The position numbers were made by a program, and so were the translations under genes. The notes under the pieces were generated by a model, which was not told the DNA's origin, ran no database searches, and saw only the letters and a program-made list of their open reading frames with translations. Positions 37,839 through 47,798 of a DNA stretch of 64,000 nt are shown here, one piece after another. How positions within the stretch are numbered: the first letter of the stretch is position 1; every line of letters begins with the position of its first letter. This stretch comes from Pseudomonas sp. Irchel 3E13 (GTDB lineage: Bacteria; Pseudomonadota; Gammaproteobacteria; Pseudomonadales; Pseudomonadaceae), in contig NZ_FYDX01000006.1 in the NCBI RefSeq assembly GCF_900187455.1, positions 62,001-126,000 of the forward strand. The letters are read 5' to 3'.

Positions 37839-38639
37839 ATGGATAAGGTTTTGAGTTTTCATCAGGGCACGCTGCCGCTGCTGATCAGCATGCCGCATGC
37901 CGGCCTGCGCCTGGCCCCGGCGGTCGAGCGCGGACTGGTTGACCCGGCGCGCAGCCTGCCGGACACCGACTGGCACATCCCCCGGCTGTACGACTTCGCC
38001 CGCGAACTGGGCGCCAGCATCGTTGCCGCCGAGTACTCGCGTTTCGTCATCGACCTCAACCGGCCGGAAGACGACCAACCTTTATATGCGGGCGCGACCA
38101 CCGGCCTGTTCCCGGCGACCCTGTTCGACGGCCAGCCGCTGTTCGAAGAAGGGCAGGTGCCGTCGAGCGCCGAGCGCGCCGCCTACCTCGAAGCGATCTG
38201 GCGCCCGTACCACGACACCCTGCGCCAGGAACTGGCGCGGCTGAAGGCGCAGTTCGGGTATGCGCTGCTCTGGGACGCTCATTCGATCCGCTCCCATGTG
38301 CCGCACCTGTTCGACGGCAAGCTGCCGGACTTCAACCTCGGCACCTTCAATGGCGCCAGTTGTGATCCGCAACTGGCCGAGCGGCTGCAAGCGGTGTGCG
38401 GCGAGGCCCAGGGCTACAGCCATGTGCTGAACGGGCGCTTCAAGGGCGGGCACATCACCCGGCATTACGGTGATCCGGCCAATGACATCCATGCGGTGCA
38501 ACTGGAACTGGCGCAGAGCACTTATATGGAAGAGGTGGAGCCGTTCAGGTATCGGGAGGATCTGGCGCAGCCGACCCAGGTGGTGCTGCGGCAGATGCTG
38601 GAAGAAGTTCTGGCCTGGGGGCAGCGGCGTTATTGCTGA
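37839..38639 (+). CDS. hutG: N-formylglutamate deformylase
   Basis: A 266-residue zinc amidohydrolase that splits N-formylglutamate into glutamate and formate, the last step. Family motifs are 'ISMPHAGLRL' with metal His, 'TDWHIPRLYDF', 'VIDLNRPEDD', 'LLWDAHSIRSHVP' and 'GRFKGGHITRHYG'. It pairs functionally with HutF. It closes the hut operon; no clear terminator is visible in the 108 bases before pip. Confidence 0.96.
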   Translation: MDKVLSFHQGTLPLLISMPHAGLRLAPAVERGLVDPARSLPDTDWHIPRLYDFARELGASIVAAEYSRFVIDLNRPEDDQPLYAGATTGLFPATLFDGQPLFEEGQVPSSAERAAYLEAIWRPYHDTLRQELARLKAQFGYALLWDAHSIRSHVPHLFDGKLPDFNLGTFNGASCDPQLAERLQAVCGEAQGYSHVLNGRFKGGHITRHYGDPANDIHAVQLELAQSTYMEEVEPFRYREDLAQPTQVVLRQMLEEVLAWGQRRYC

Positions 38640-38747
38640 CTTCACCACACAGATACCTGAAGAACACTTGACCCAACAGGGCATGCTCAAAGCGTAATTC
38701 GGGTTTATGATGCCCAACGGCAGAATAATTCCCACACGGAGTGCGTA

Positions 38748-39719
38748 ATGCAGACCTTGTACCCGCAGATCAAACCCTACGCCCGGCACGATCTGGCCGT
38801 CGAATCACCGCATGTCCTGTACGTCGATGAAAGCGGTTCGCCGGAAGGTCTGCCGGTGGTGTTCATTCACGGTGGTCCCGGCGCGGGCTGCGATGCCCAG
38901 AGCCGCTGCTATTTCGACCCCAACGTCTACCGCATCATCACGTTCGACCAGCGTGGTTGCGGCCGCTCCACGCCCCACGCCAGCCTGGAAAACAACACCA
39001 CCTGGCACCTGGTCGAAGACCTCGAGCGCATTCGCAAGCACCTGGGTATCGACAAATGGGTGCTGTTCGGCGGTTCCTGGGGCTCGACCCTGGCGCTGGC
39101 CTACGCCCAGACCCACCCCGAGCGCGTTCATGGCCTGATCCTGCGCGGCATCTTCCTGTGCCGTCCGCAGGAAATCGACTGGTTCTACCAGGCCGGCGCC
39201 AGCCGCTTGTTCCCTGACTACTGGCAGGACTACATCGCGCCGATCCCGGTGGAAGAGCGCGGCAATCTGGTCCAGGCCTTCCACAAGCGCCTTACCGGCA
39301 GCGATCAGATTGCCCAGATGCACGCCGCCAAGGCCTGGTCCACCTGGGAAGGTCGCACCGCCACGCTGCGCCCGAACCCGTTGGTGGTCGACCGCTTCTC
39401 CGAGCCCCAGCGCGCGCTGTCGATCGCCCGGATCGAATGCCACTACTTCATGAACAACGCCTTCCTCGAAGAAAACCAGTTGATCCGCGACATGGAGAAG
39501 ATCGCCCACTTGCCGGCGGTGATCGTGCACGGTCGCTACGACGTGATCTGCCCGCTGGACAACGCCTGGGAACTGCACCAGGCCTGGCCGAACAGCGAGC
39601 TGAAGGTCATTCGCGACGCCGGTCATGCCGCCTCCGAACCGGGTGTCACCGATGCCCTGGTGCGCGCCGCCGACCAGATGTCCCGGCGTCTGCTGGACCT
39701 GCCACTGGACGAAGCATGA
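38748..39719 (+). CDS. pip: Proline iminopeptidase
   Basis: A 323-residue alpha/beta hydrolase of family S33 that releases N-terminal proline from peptides. Oxyanion 'HGGPGAGCD', nucleophile Ser in '[15 protein letters not shown]', acid Asp in 'GRYDVICP' and His in '[10 protein letters not shown]' are visible. Length is typical. Its stop overlaps the dtd ATG by four bases, so the two are co-translated. Confidence 0.96.
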   Translation: MQTLYPQIKPYARHDLAVESPHVLYVDESGSPEGLPVVFIHGGPGAGCDAQSRCYFDPNVYRIITFDQRGCGRSTPHASLENNTTWHLVEDLERIRKHLGIDKWVLFGGSWGSTLALAYAQTHPERVHGLILRGIFLCRPQEIDWFYQAGASRLFPDYWQDYIAPIPVEERGNLVQAFHKRLTGSDQIAQMHAAKAWSTWEGRTATLRPNPLVVDRFSEPQRALSIARIECHYFMNNAFLEENQLIRDMEKIAHLPAVIVHGRYDVICPLDNAWELHQAWPNSELKVIRDAGHAASEPGVTDALVRAADQMSRRLLDLPLDEA

Positions 39720-40153
39720 AGGGGCTGCTGCAACGCGTGCGTGGCGCGCGGGTAGAAGTGGAGGGCGAAATCGTCGGCTCCGTGGACCAGGGCCTGCTGG
39801 TGCTGGTCGCGGTGGAGCCGGGCGACACCCCGGCCCACGCCGACAAGCTGCTGCACAAGTTGCTCAACTACCGGGTCTTCAGTGACCCGCAGGGCAAGAT
39901 GAATCTGTCCCTCAAGGACATCGACGGCGGCCTGCTGCTGGTGTCCCAGTTCACCCTGGCCGCCGACACCCAGAGCGGCCTGCGCCCGAGCTTCTCCACC
40001 GCCGCGCCACCGGCCCTCGGCGCCGAGTTATTCGACTACCTGTTGGCCCAGGCCAAGGCCAAACATGGCACCGTCGCCAGCGGCCGTTTCGGGGCCGATA
40101 TGCAGGTGCATCTGGTCAATGATGGCCCCGTAACATTTATGTTACAAATATGA
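39716..40153 (+). CDS. dtd: D-aminoacyl-tRNA deacylase
   Basis: A 145-residue dimeric enzyme that removes D-amino acids (and glycine from tRNA-Ala) by RNA-based catalysis. Diagnostic motifs '[17 protein letters not shown]' (Ser-Gln-x-Thr) and C-terminal '[11 protein letters not shown]' (Gly-cisPro) are present. The start overlaps pip (ATGA). It is followed directly by a terminator. Confidence 0.97.
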   Translation: MKGLLQRVRGARVEVEGEIVGSVDQGLLVLVAVEPGDTPAHADKLLHKLLNYRVFSDPQGKMNLSLKDIDGGLLLVSQFTLAADTQSGLRPSFSTAAPPALGAELFDYLLAQAKAKHGTVASGRFGADMQVHLVNDGPVTFMLQI

Positions 40154-40159
40154 AGACAA

Positions 40160-40193
40160 AAAACCCCCTGTTTGCAGGAAAACAAGGGGTTTT
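40160..40193 (+). terminator. Terminator after dtd
   Basis: AAAACCCCCTGTTT pairs with AAACAAGGGGTTTT with one mismatch and a short loop. T-residues follow. The remaining 220 bases to opgG hold no recognised gene. Confidence 0.7.
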
Positions 40194-40417
40194 ACAGCAA
40201 AAATAGTTGGCTGGCCCTGATGCGTTGTAACGCAGCCTGCTAGATAATCGCGCGCTACGTGGGCCGACGTTCGACGGCCTGTTTCACTCTGATTCGAGAA
40301 CTGTCCGGAACCGTATGGGGAATCATTAAGCCCTTTCGGAGTCCGAACAGTGCTCGCCAACCCGGCATGTGTAGCTGGCCGTTGGTTCTCTAGATCTGTT
40401 TTCGGCGAGGGTTGCTC

Positions 40418-42151
40418 GTGATTGTAAGTCCCTGTAATGCACCAAGAATGCCTGCCAGCCGGCTGCGCAAGGCCCTGCTCGCAGGTTCGGCGCTGGTGTG
40501 CCTGCTCAGTGCCGGCCAGCTCTGGGCGTTCAACCTTGACGACGTAGCGGCCAAGGCGAAAGACCTGGCCGGGCAGAAGTACGAAGCACCAAAGAGCAAC
40601 CTGCCGGCGGTCTTCCGCGACATGAAGTTCGCCGATTACCAGAAGATCCGCTTCCTGTCCGACAAGGCCGAATGGGCCAACGACAAGACCCCCTTCAAGC
40701 TGTCCTTCTATCACCAGGGCATGCACTTCGACACGCCGGTGAAGATCAACGAAGTCACCGCCACCAGCGTCGATGAAATCAAGTACGACCCAACCCGCTT
40801 CGATTTCGGCGACCTGAAGTTCGACGCCAAGGCCACCGAGCAGCTCGGTTATGCCGGTTTCCGCGTGCTGTTCCCGATCAACAAGGCGGACAAGCAGGAC
40901 GAAATCATGACCCTGCTCGGCGCCAGCTACTTCCGCGTCGTCGGCAAGGGCCAGGTGTATGGTCTGTCGGCCCGTGGCCTGGCCATCGACACCGCGCTGC
41001 CGTCCGGCGAAGAATTCCCGCGCTTCACCGAGTTCTGGGTCGAGCGCCCGAAAGCCAACGACAAGCACCTGGTGATCTACGCGCTGCTCGACTCGCCGCG
41101 TTCCACCGGCGCCTACAAGCTGATCCTGCGTCCGGGCAGCGACACCATCGTCGACGTGCAGTCCAAGGTGTTCCTGCGTGATCACGTCAGCCGTCTGGGC
41201 ATCGCCCCGCTGACCAGCATGTACCTGTTCGGCAGCAACCAGCCGTCGCGCGTGCCGAACTACCGTCCAGCGCTGCATGACTCCGAAGGCCTGTCGATCC
41301 ACGCCGGTAACGGCGAGTGGCTGTGGCGTCCGCTGAACAACCCGAAACACCTGGCCGTGAGCAACTTCAGCGTGGAAAACCCGCGCGGCTTCGGTCTGCT
41401 GCAGCGCAACCGCAACTTCAGCTTCTATGAAGACCTGGACGACAACTACCAGAAGCGCCCAAGCACCTGGATCGAGCCTCGCGGCGACTGGGGCAAAGGC
41501 ACCGTCGACCTGGTGGAAATCCCGACCGCCGATGAAACCAACGACAACATCGTTGCGTTCTGGAGCCCGGAAAAGCTGCCTGAGCCAGGCACCCCGGTCG
41601 AATACGAATACCGCTTGCACTGGACCATGGACGAGTCGGCCTACCATTCGCCGAACCTCGGCTGGGTCAAGCAGACCCTGCGTTCCACCGGTGACGTCAA
41701 ACAGTCCAACCTGATCCGCCAGCCGGATGGCAGCGTGGCCTTCCTGGTCGACTTCGAAGGCCCGGTCCTTGCGGCCCTGCCGGAAGACGCGGCGGTCCGC
41801 AGCCAGGTCAGCCTGGGCGACAACGCCGAGCTGGTCGAGAACAACCTGCGCTACAACCCTGAAATCAAGGGCTGGCGCCTGACCCTGCGGATGAAGGTCA
41901 AGGATCCGGGCAAGGCCGTCGAAATGCGCGCCGCGCTGGTTCGCGACGTCCCGGTCGAGCCGGCCAAACCCGAGAAGCAGGAAAAACAGGAAAAACCTGC
42001 CAAGCAGGACAAGGCCGCCGCTAAAGCCGCGAAGGCCGAGCAACCTGCCGAGCAGCCTGCCGCTGAAGCGGCGCCCACTACTGGGGCACCGGCGACCACC
42101 GAACAGGTGTTGACCGAGACCTGGAGCTATCAGTTGCCAGCCGATGAGTAA
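40418..42151 (+). CDS. opgG: Glucan biosynthesis protein G (OpgG/MdoG)
   Basis: A 577-residue periplasmic protein required to shape or branch osmoregulated periplasmic glucans. A signal peptide (about 12-38, ending Leu-Trp-Ala) leads into the MdoG domain ('[21 protein letters not shown]', '[20 protein letters not shown]'). The start is GTG at 40418 with GCGAGG upstream; the ATG at residue 12 is possible. The C-terminal 516-563 segment is a low-complexity Lys/Glu/Ala/Pro-rich tail inserted before the final '[10 protein letters not shown]' strand, an extension I do not expect in the E. coli protein. It overlaps opgH by 8 bases. Confidence 0.94.
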   Translation: MIVSPCNAPRMPASRLRKALLAGSALVCLLSAGQLWAFNLDDVAAKAKDLAGQKYEAPKSNLPAVFRDMKFADYQKIRFLSDKAEWANDKTPFKLSFYHQGMHFDTPVKINEVTATSVDEIKYDPTRFDFGDLKFDAKATEQLGYAGFRVLFPINKADKQDEIMTLLGASYFRVVGKGQVYGLSARGLAIDTALPSGEEFPRFTEFWVERPKANDKHLVIYALLDSPRSTGAYKLILRPGSDTIVDVQSKVFLRDHVSRLGIAPLTSMYLFGSNQPSRVPNYRPALHDSEGLSIHAGNGEWLWRPLNNPKHLAVSNFSVENPRGFGLLQRNRNFSFYEDLDDNYQKRPSTWIEPRGDWGKGTVDLVEIPTADETNDNIVAFWSPEKLPEPGTPVEYEYRLHWTMDESAYHSPNLGWVKQTLRSTGDVKQSNLIRQPDGSVAFLVDFEGPVLAALPEDAAVRSQVSLGDNAELVENNLRYNPEIKGWRLTLRMKVKDPGKAVEMRAALVRDVPVEPAKPEKQEKQEKPAKQDKAAAKAAKAEQPAEQPAAEAAPTTGAPATTEQVLTETWSYQLPADE

Positions 42152-44717
42152 CTCTTCAGTACGGCCAGAATCGCTTGCCGAGTACCTGGCCCATCTACCC
42201 CTGAGCGACGAGCAGCGGGCGGAACTCGCCAACTGCAACTCGTTCAGCGAGTTGCACCAGCGCCTGTCTGCGCAGCCGAGCGTTGTCGATGCCGAGCCCG
42301 CCCAGGGTTCGGTCGGCAGCCGCCTGAGCCTGCTCAGCGCCACCGATATGGAAGAGGCCGAGATGCTCGGTCTCGACGCCAGCGGCCGGGTCTGCCTCAA
42401 GGCGACCCCGCCGATCCGTCGCACCCGGGTGATCCCCGAGCCATGGCGGACCAACATCCTGGTCCGTGGCTGGCGCCGCCTGACCGGTCGCACCAACGCC
42501 CCGGCTCCGGAGCAGCGTGAGCTGCCCAAGGCCCGCTGGCGCTGGGTCGGTTCGATGCGCCGCTACATCCTGCTGGCACTGATGATCGGTCAGACCATCG
42601 TCGCCGGCTGGTACATGAAAGGCATCCTGCCGTATCAGGGCTGGTCGTTCGTCGACCTCGACGAAGTCCTGCACCAGCCACTGCTGCAGACCGCAGCGCA
42701 GGTGTGGCCGTATGCGTTGCAGACGTCCATCCTGATTCTGTTCGGCATCCTCTTCTGCTGGGTGTCGGCGGGTTTCTGGACCGCCCTGATGGGCTTCCTC
42801 GAACTGCTCACCGGGCGCGACAAATACCGCATCTCCGGCAGCAGTGCCGGCAACGAGCCGATCGAGGCGGGCGCGCGTACCGCGCTGGTCATGCCGATCT
42901 GCAACGAAGACGTGCCACGGGTGTTCGCCGGCCTGCGCGCGACCTTCGAGTCGGTCGCCGCCACCGGTAACCTCGACCGTTTCGACTTCTTCATCCTCAG
43001 CGACACCAACGACCCCGACATCGCCGTGGCCGAGCAACAGGCCTGGCTGGAAGTCTGCCGCGAGGCCAAGGGCTTCGGGCGGATCTTCTACCGTCGCCGC
43101 CGTCGCCGCGTGAAGCGCAAGAGCGGCAACCTCGACGACTTCTGCCGCCGCTGGGGCAGCGACTACCGCTACATGGTTGTTCTCGACGCCGACAGCGTGA
43201 TGAGCGGCGACTGCCTCTCCAGCCTGGTTCGGTTGATGGAAGCCAACCCGGACGCCGGGATCATCCAGACCGCGCCGAAAGCCTCGGGCATGGACACCCT
43301 GTATGCGCGCATGCAGCAGTTCGCCACCCGCGTCTACGGCCCGCTGTTCACCGCCGGCCTGCACTTCTGGCAACTGGGTGAGTCGCACTACTGGGGGCAC
43401 AACGCGATCATCCGCATGAAGCCCTTCATCGAGCACTGCGCCCTGGCGCCGTTGCCGGGCAAGGGCGCGTTCGCCGGTGCGATCCTCTCCCACGACTTCG
43501 TCGAAGCCGCGCTGATGCGCCGCGCCGGCTGGGGCGTGTGGATTGCCTACGACCTGCCGGGCAGCTACGAAGAATTGCCGCCGAACCTGCTTGATGAACT
43601 CAAGCGCGACCGGCGCTGGTGCCACGGCAACCTGATGAACTTCCGCCTGTTCCTGGTCAAGGGCATGCACCCGGTGCACCGTGCGGTGTTCCTCACCGGG
43701 GTGATGTCCTACCTGTCGGCGCCGTTGTGGTTCTTCTTCCTGGTGCTGTCCACCGCGTTGCTGGCGACCAACACCCTGATGGAGCCGCAGTACTTCCTCG
43801 AACCACGGCAGTTGTACCCGCTGTGGCCGCAGTGGCACCCGGAAAAAGCCATCGCGCTGTTCTCGACCACCATCGTGCTGCTGTTCCTGCCCAAGCTGCT
43901 CAGCGTCATTCTGATCTGGGCCAAGGGCGCGACGGAGTTCGGCGGGCGGATCAAGGTCACCCTGTCGATGCTGCTGGAGATGCTCTTCTCCATGCTGCTG
44001 GCGCCGGTGCGGATGATTTTCCACACCCGTTTCGTCCTCGCCGCGTTCCTCGGCTGGGCCGCGACCTGGAACTCGCCGCAACGTGACGACGACTCCACGC
44101 CGTGGAGCGAAGCGGTCCGCCGCCATGGTCCGCAGACCCTGCTGGGCGTGGCCTGGGCATTGCTGGTGGCCTGGCTGAACCCGAGCTTCCTGTGGTGGCT
44201 GGTGCCGATCGTGGGCTCGTTGACCCTGTCGATCCCGGTGTCGGTGATTTCCAGCCGGGTCAACCTGGGCCTGCGCGCCAAGGACGAGAAGCTGTTCCTC
44301 ATCCCCGAGGAATACGCGACGCCGCCTGAGCTGTTGGCCACTGACCAGTACACCCACGAGAACCGCTGGCACGCTCTGCACGACGGTTTTGTCCGGGCCG
44401 TGGTCGATCCGCAGCAGAATGCGCTGGCCTGTGCCCTGGCCACCGCTCGCCACGGTGTCGCCGAGCCGATCGAGGCGCTGCGCGCCGAGCGTATTGCCAA
44501 GGCATTGCAGGTCGGACCGTCGGGTCTGGACGGCAATAACCGCCTGGCACTGCTCAGCGATCCGGTCGCATTGTCCCGCCTGCACGACCGCGTCTGGGCC
44601 GAGCACAACAGTGCCTGGCTGGACGTCTGGCGTCAGTCGATCGACAACGATCCGCACTCGCCGCTGTTGCCTCTGCATCCCGAAGAGGCAGCCCAGCCAA
44701 CGCTGGCCAATGCCTGA
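42144..44717 (+). CDS. opgH: Glucans biosynthesis glucosyltransferase OpgH/MdoH
   Basis: An 857-residue inner-membrane GT2 glucosyltransferase that makes the beta-1,2-glucan backbone from UDP-glucose. Two membrane helices lie at about 140-215, then the catalytic domain with '[13 protein letters not shown]'-like start, Asp-x-Asp 'VLDADSVM', acceptor loop '[14 protein letters not shown]' and 'DRRWCHGN' (Q/RxxRW). At least five C-terminal helices follow (about 510-720). The start overlaps opgG in a different frame by 8 bases. It is followed by a terminator at 44724. Confidence 0.96.
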   Translation: MSNSSVRPESLAEYLAHLPLSDEQRAELANCNSFSELHQRLSAQPSVVDAEPAQGSVGSRLSLLSATDMEEAEMLGLDASGRVCLKATPPIRRTRVIPEPWRTNILVRGWRRLTGRTNAPAPEQRELPKARWRWVGSMRRYILLALMIGQTIVAGWYMKGILPYQGWSFVDLDEVLHQPLLQTAAQVWPYALQTSILILFGILFCWVSAGFWTALMGFLELLTGRDKYRISGSSAGNEPIEAGARTALVMPICNEDVPRVFAGLRATFESVAATGNLDRFDFFILSDTNDPDIAVAEQQAWLEVCREAKGFGRIFYRRRRRRVKRKSGNLDDFCRRWGSDYRYMVVLDADSVMSGDCLSSLVRLMEANPDAGIIQTAPKASGMDTLYARMQQFATRVYGPLFTAGLHFWQLGESHYWGHNAIIRMKPFIEHCALAPLPGKGAFAGAILSHDFVEAALMRRAGWGVWIAYDLPGSYEELPPNLLDELKRDRRWCHGNLMNFRLFLVKGMHPVHRAVFLTGVMSYLSAPLWFFFLVLSTALLATNTLMEPQYFLEPRQLYPLWPQWHPEKAIALFSTTIVLLFLPKLLSVILIWAKGATEFGGRIKVTLSMLLEMLFSMLLAPVRMIFHTRFVLAAFLGWAATWNSPQRDDDSTPWSEAVRRHGPQTLLGVAWALLVAWLNPSFLWWLVPIVGSLTLSIPVSVISSRVNLGLRAKDEKLFLIPEEYATPPELLATDQYTHENRWHALHDGFVRAVVDPQQNALACALATARHGVAEPIEALRAERIAKALQVGPSGLDGNNRLALLSDPVALSRLHDRVWAEHNSAWLDVWRQSIDNDPHSPLLPLHPEEAAQPTLANA

Positions 44718-44723
44718 TCCCCA

Positions 44724-44757
44724 CGCGGGGCGACATTCGTCGCCCCGCGCTGTTTTT
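44724..44757 (+). terminator. Rho-independent terminator of opgGH
   Basis: The 11-base stem CGCGGGGCGAC / GTCGCCCCGCG with loop ATTC is followed by CTGTTTTTC, six bases beyond the opgH stop. Confidence 0.9.
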
Positions 44758-44903
44758 CTGGTACCAATAAGTAACAAAGTCGTCATGGGGCTAGGTCCCA
44801 TGCCGCTCATGCGTTAGCATCCCGCCCCGACTATCGCGCGACGTCTGTAGGACTTTTCGCGCAACAATAAAATTAAGCGTTTTCTTGTTGGGGGAACCTG
44901 GTG

Positions 44904-45704
44904 ATGTTCAAAAAGTACCTGTCGATGCTGCTGGTCGGCGTCGCCGCCACTGTCGCGGTCAGCACCGCACAAGCCGGCGCAATCGATGACGCGGTCAAGC
45001 GCGGCACCCTGCGGGTGGGCATGGACCCAACCTACATGCCGTTCGAAATGACCAACAAGCGTGGCGAGATCATCGGCTTCGAAGTAGACATCATCAAGGC
45101 CATGGCCAAGTCCATGGGCGTCAAGCTGGAGATGGTTTCCACCGCCTATGACGGCATCATCCCGGCACTGATGACCAACAAGTTCGACATCATCACCAGC
45201 GGCATGACCCTGACCCAGGAACGCAACCTGAAGCTGAACTTCAGCGAGCCCTTCATCGTTGTTGGCCAGACCCTGCTGATCCGCAAGGAACTGGAAGGCA
45301 AGATCAAGTCCTATAAAGACCTCAACAGCGCCGAATACCGCCTGACCTCCAAGCTGGGCACCACCGGTGAGATGGTCGCGAAGAAACTGATCGCCAAGGC
45401 CCAGTACCACGGCTACGACAACGAACAGGAAGGCGTACTGGACGTGGTCAACGGCAAGGCTGATGCCTTCGTCTACGACGCACCCTACAACGTGGTGGCC
45501 GTGACCAAGGTCGGCGCCGGCAAGCTGGTCTACCTCGACGAACCGTTCACCTACGAGCCGTTGGCCTTCGGTCTGAAGAAAGGCGACTACGACAGCATCA
45601 ACTTCATCAACAACTTCCTGCACCAGATCAAGCACGACGGCACCTACGATCGAATCCACGACAAGTGGTTCAAGAAGACCGAATGGCTGAAGGACATGGA
45701 ATAA
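44904..45704 (+). CDS. Amino-acid ABC transporter substrate-binding protein
   Basis: A 266-residue periplasmic binding protein (SBP_bac_3) with a signal peptide (1-24, Ala-Gln-Ala). Ligand-site features for amino acids are 'VGMDPTYMPFEMTNKRGEIIGFEVD', 'SGMTLTQERN' (Arg binding the carboxylate), 'KLGTTGEM' and 'FVYDAPYN' (Asp binding the amino group). ATG at 44904 follows GGGGAA; a GTG one codon earlier is in frame. With the next two genes it forms a complete polar amino-acid uptake system of unknown exact substrate. Confidence 0.92.
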   Translation: MFKKYLSMLLVGVAATVAVSTAQAGAIDDAVKRGTLRVGMDPTYMPFEMTNKRGEIIGFEVDIIKAMAKSMGVKLEMVSTAYDGIIPALMTNKFDIITSGMTLTQERNLKLNFSEPFIVVGQTLLIRKELEGKIKSYKDLNSAEYRLTSKLGTTGEMVAKKLIAKAQYHGYDNEQEGVLDVVNGKADAFVYDAPYNVVAVTKVGAGKLVYLDEPFTYEPLAFGLKKGDYDSINFINNFLHQIKHDGTYDRIHDKWFKKTEWLKDME

Positions 45705-45716
45705 AAGACAGCGACT

Positions 45717-45792
45717 AGCCGCGAGCTACAAGCTGCAAGCAAAGCGGGTCGCTGATGACCCGCTTTTTTCTTGCGGCCTGTAGCTTGCGGCT
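45717..45792. repeat. Composite inverted repeat around a terminator
   Basis: Arms 45717-45739 and 45770-45792 (about 23 bases, AGCCGC-AGCTACA-GCAAG type, about three mismatches) surround the terminator at 45741-45770. The layout is that of a dispersed palindromic element different from the REP motif. It separates the binding-protein gene from its permease gene. Confidence 0.6.
45741..45770 (+). terminator. Terminator/attenuator between binding protein and permease genes
   Basis: The stem AAGCGGGTC / GACCCGCTT with a 6-base loop is followed by TTTTC. Placed inside the ABC operon, it would make the binding protein far more abundant than the permease and ATPase. Confidence 0.8.
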
Positions 45793-45816
45793 TTTGGCTT
45801 CATGGGGAATCCCAAC

Positions 45817-46779
45817 GTGATCAAACACAAGAAATCCCAGTGGCCCTGGCACGGGCTGACCGCGCTGGTCCTGGTCGGACTGGCGATAAGTCTGTATTTC
45901 GCCACCTCGATGATTTCCTACGAGTGGCGCTGGAACCGCATCCCGCAGTACTTCGCCTACCAGGCCGAGGAAGCGCATCGCGCCGCCGGCTACGGCACGG
46001 TGCAGGAGATCGTGCGCAAGGGCGACAGCGCACGCGTGACCCTGCGTGACGAAGACGGCGCCGAACAGGTGCTGGACGTCGACCAGGCCAGCCTGCAACT
46101 GGCCAAGGGCGACGACGTTGCCGAGGGCGACCTGATCGGCCTGACGCACCACTGGGCGGCCGGCCCGCTGGCCTGGGGGCTGTGGACCACGGTATGGATT
46201 TCCGTGGCGTCCGGCGTCATCGGCCTGCTGATCGGTCTGTTCGCCGGGCTGTGCCGCCTCTCCAGCAACCCGACCCTGCGTGACCTGTCCACGGTGTATG
46301 TCGAGCTGGTGCGCGGCACGCCGTTGCTGGTGCAGATCTTCATTTTCTATTTCTTCATCGGCACCGTGCTCAACCTCTCCCGCGAGTTTGCCGGGGTTGC
46401 CGCGCTGGCTCTGTTCACCGGCGCGTACGTGGCTGAAATCGTCCGCGCCGGCGTGCAGTCCATCGCCCGGGGGCAGGGCGAGGCCGCGCGGTCCCTGGGC
46501 CTGAGCGCCGCCCAGTCGATGCGCCATGTGGTTCTGCCGCAAGCGTTCAAACGCGTGCTGCCGCCGCTGGCCGGGCAGTTCATCAGCCTGGTCAAGGACA
46601 CGTCGCTGGTCTCGGTGATCGCCATCACCGAACTGACCAAGAGTGGCCGCGAGGCGATCACCACCTCGTTCTCGACGTTCGAGATCTGGTTCTGCGTCGC
46701 CGGGCTGTACCTGCTGATCAACTTGCCGCTGTCGCATTTCGCCAGCCGGCTCGAGCGGAGGCTTGCGCAAAGTGATTGA
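45817..46779 (+). CDS. Amino-acid ABC transporter permease with extended first loop
   Basis: A 320-residue permease of the HisM/GltK class. The first helix (about 12-33) is separated from the others by about 85 residues (to about 120) that carry a small beta-rich periplasmic segment ('[27 protein letters not shown]'). The transport core (about 120-315) has the coupling motif '[30 protein letters not shown]'. The start is taken as GTG at 45817 with GGGGAAT upstream; ATG at 45802 would sit next to the repeat and lack a ribosome site. It overlaps the ATPase gene by 8 bases. Confidence 0.87.
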   Translation: MIKHKKSQWPWHGLTALVLVGLAISLYFATSMISYEWRWNRIPQYFAYQAEEAHRAAGYGTVQEIVRKGDSARVTLRDEDGAEQVLDVDQASLQLAKGDDVAEGDLIGLTHHWAAGPLAWGLWTTVWISVASGVIGLLIGLFAGLCRLSSNPTLRDLSTVYVELVRGTPLLVQIFIFYFFIGTVLNLSREFAGVAALALFTGAYVAEIVRAGVQSIARGQGEAARSLGLSAAQSMRHVVLPQAFKRVLPPLAGQFISLVKDTSLVSVIAITELTKSGREAITTSFSTFEIWFCVAGLYLLINLPLSHFASRLERRLAQSD

Positions 46780-47506
46780 AGTCCGTGATCTGGTAAAAGT
46801 CTTCGACACCCGCGGCCAGGTGGTGCGGGCTGTGGATAACGTCAGCACCAACGTCTCCCGCGGCGAAGTGCTGGTGGTGCTCGGCCCGTCCGGCTCCGGC
46901 AAATCGACCTTCCTGCGCTGCCTGAACGGCCTGGAGTCGTTCGATGCCGGCAGCGTCGCCATCGATGGCCTGCAACTGGCCGACCCGAAGACCGACGTCA
47001 ACGCCTACCGTCGTGAAGTCGGCATGGTGTTCCAGCACTTCAACCTGTTCCCGCACATGACCGTGCTGGAGAACCTGTGCCTGGCGCAGAAAGTCGTGCG
47101 CAAGCGCGGCAAGGCCGAGCGCGAAGCCAAGGCGCGGGCACTGCTGGAGAAAGTGGGGATCGGGCAGAAGGCCAACGAATACCCGTCGCGGCTCTCGGGC
47201 GGGCAGCAGCAGCGCGTGGCAATTGCTCGGGCGCTGGCGATGGACCCGAAAGTCATGCTGTTCGACGAGCCCACCTCGGCGCTGGACCCGGAAATGGTCG
47301 GCGAGGTGCTGGACGTGATGAAGACCCTGGCCCAGGAAGGCATGACCATGGTCTGCGTGACCCACGAAATGGGCTTTGCTCGTGAAGTGGCGGATCGGGT
47401 GCTGTTCTTCGATCACGGCAAACTGCTGGAGGATTCGCCGCCGGAAGAATTCTTCACCACGCCGAAGGACCTGCGGGCCCAGGCGTTCTTGCGTCAGGTC
47501 CTGTAA
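46772..47506 (+). CDS. Amino-acid ABC transporter ATP-binding protein
   Basis: A 244-residue HisP/GlnQ-type ATPase. Walker A '[11 protein letters not shown]', Q-loop '[12 protein letters not shown]', signature '[16 protein letters not shown]', Walker B '[12 protein letters not shown]' and the H-loop 'VTHEMGF' are intact. GTG at 46772 with GGAGG about 10 bases upstream is chosen over TTG at 46763. A 43-base segment around the Q-loop (47010-47052) reappears in the scar at 47673-47716. Confidence 0.93.
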   Translation: MIEVRDLVKVFDTRGQVVRAVDNVSTNVSRGEVLVVLGPSGSGKSTFLRCLNGLESFDAGSVAIDGLQLADPKTDVNAYRREVGMVFQHFNLFPHMTVLENLCLAQKVVRKRGKAEREAKARALLEKVGIGQKANEYPSRLSGGQQQRVAIARALAMDPKVMLFDEPTSALDPEMVGEVLDVMKTLAQEGMTMVCVTHEMGFAREVADRVLFFDHGKLLEDSPPEEFFTTPKDLRAQAFLRQVL

Positions 47507-47510
47507 CTCT

Positions 47511-47588
47511 CGCGACGGTTCGGCGTTCCGACAAGCTCGCTCCTACAGTCAGTTACGCAGTCTCTGTAGGAGCGAGCTTGCTCGCGAT
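47511..47588. repeat. REP pair downstream of the ABC transporter
   Basis: Inverted arms 47511-47548 and 47574-47588 plus core GTAGGAGCGAGCTTGCTCG. The left arm carries the longer CGGTTCGGCG extension seen at 22.8 kb and the right arm the short form seen at 61-85, so the pair is of mixed type. It directly adjoins the chimeric scar. Confidence 0.8.
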
Positions 47589-47798
47589 TCAGATCCGGAA
47601 CCGCGCCAGCTCAACGCTGGACGCCGCCGTCTCCTCACTCGCCGCGCTGGTCTGATCCGACACGTAGCGCACGGTCGTGAAGTCGGCATGGTGTTCCAGC
47701 ACTTCAACCTATTCCCAGGCGTGCCCGGCACGGCAGCGGGCAGGGTGTTGCTCAGCAGCATGGCGCGCATCTTGCGCTGGGTCGGCTTGCGGAACTGT
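47589..47798. pseudogene. Chimeric scar of three gene fragments
   Basis: About 210 bases between the REP pair and the last small paralogue consist of three pieces. 47589-47672 matches the 3' end of the chemoreceptor gene (57345-57461), with a 33-base gap between copies of CCGCGCCA. 47673-47716 matches the ABC ATPase gene (47010-47052), same orientation. 47716-47798 matches the T6SS effector gene (52245-52329), same orientation. None can encode a working protein. This is the only content of the gap. Confidence 0.85.

Noticed and set aside
42195..44810. Long minus-strand open frame across opgH (also 40142-42529 across opgG and 55032-57203 opposite vgrG)
   Set aside because: These are codon-bias shadows; the sense frames hold complete, recognisable proteins.
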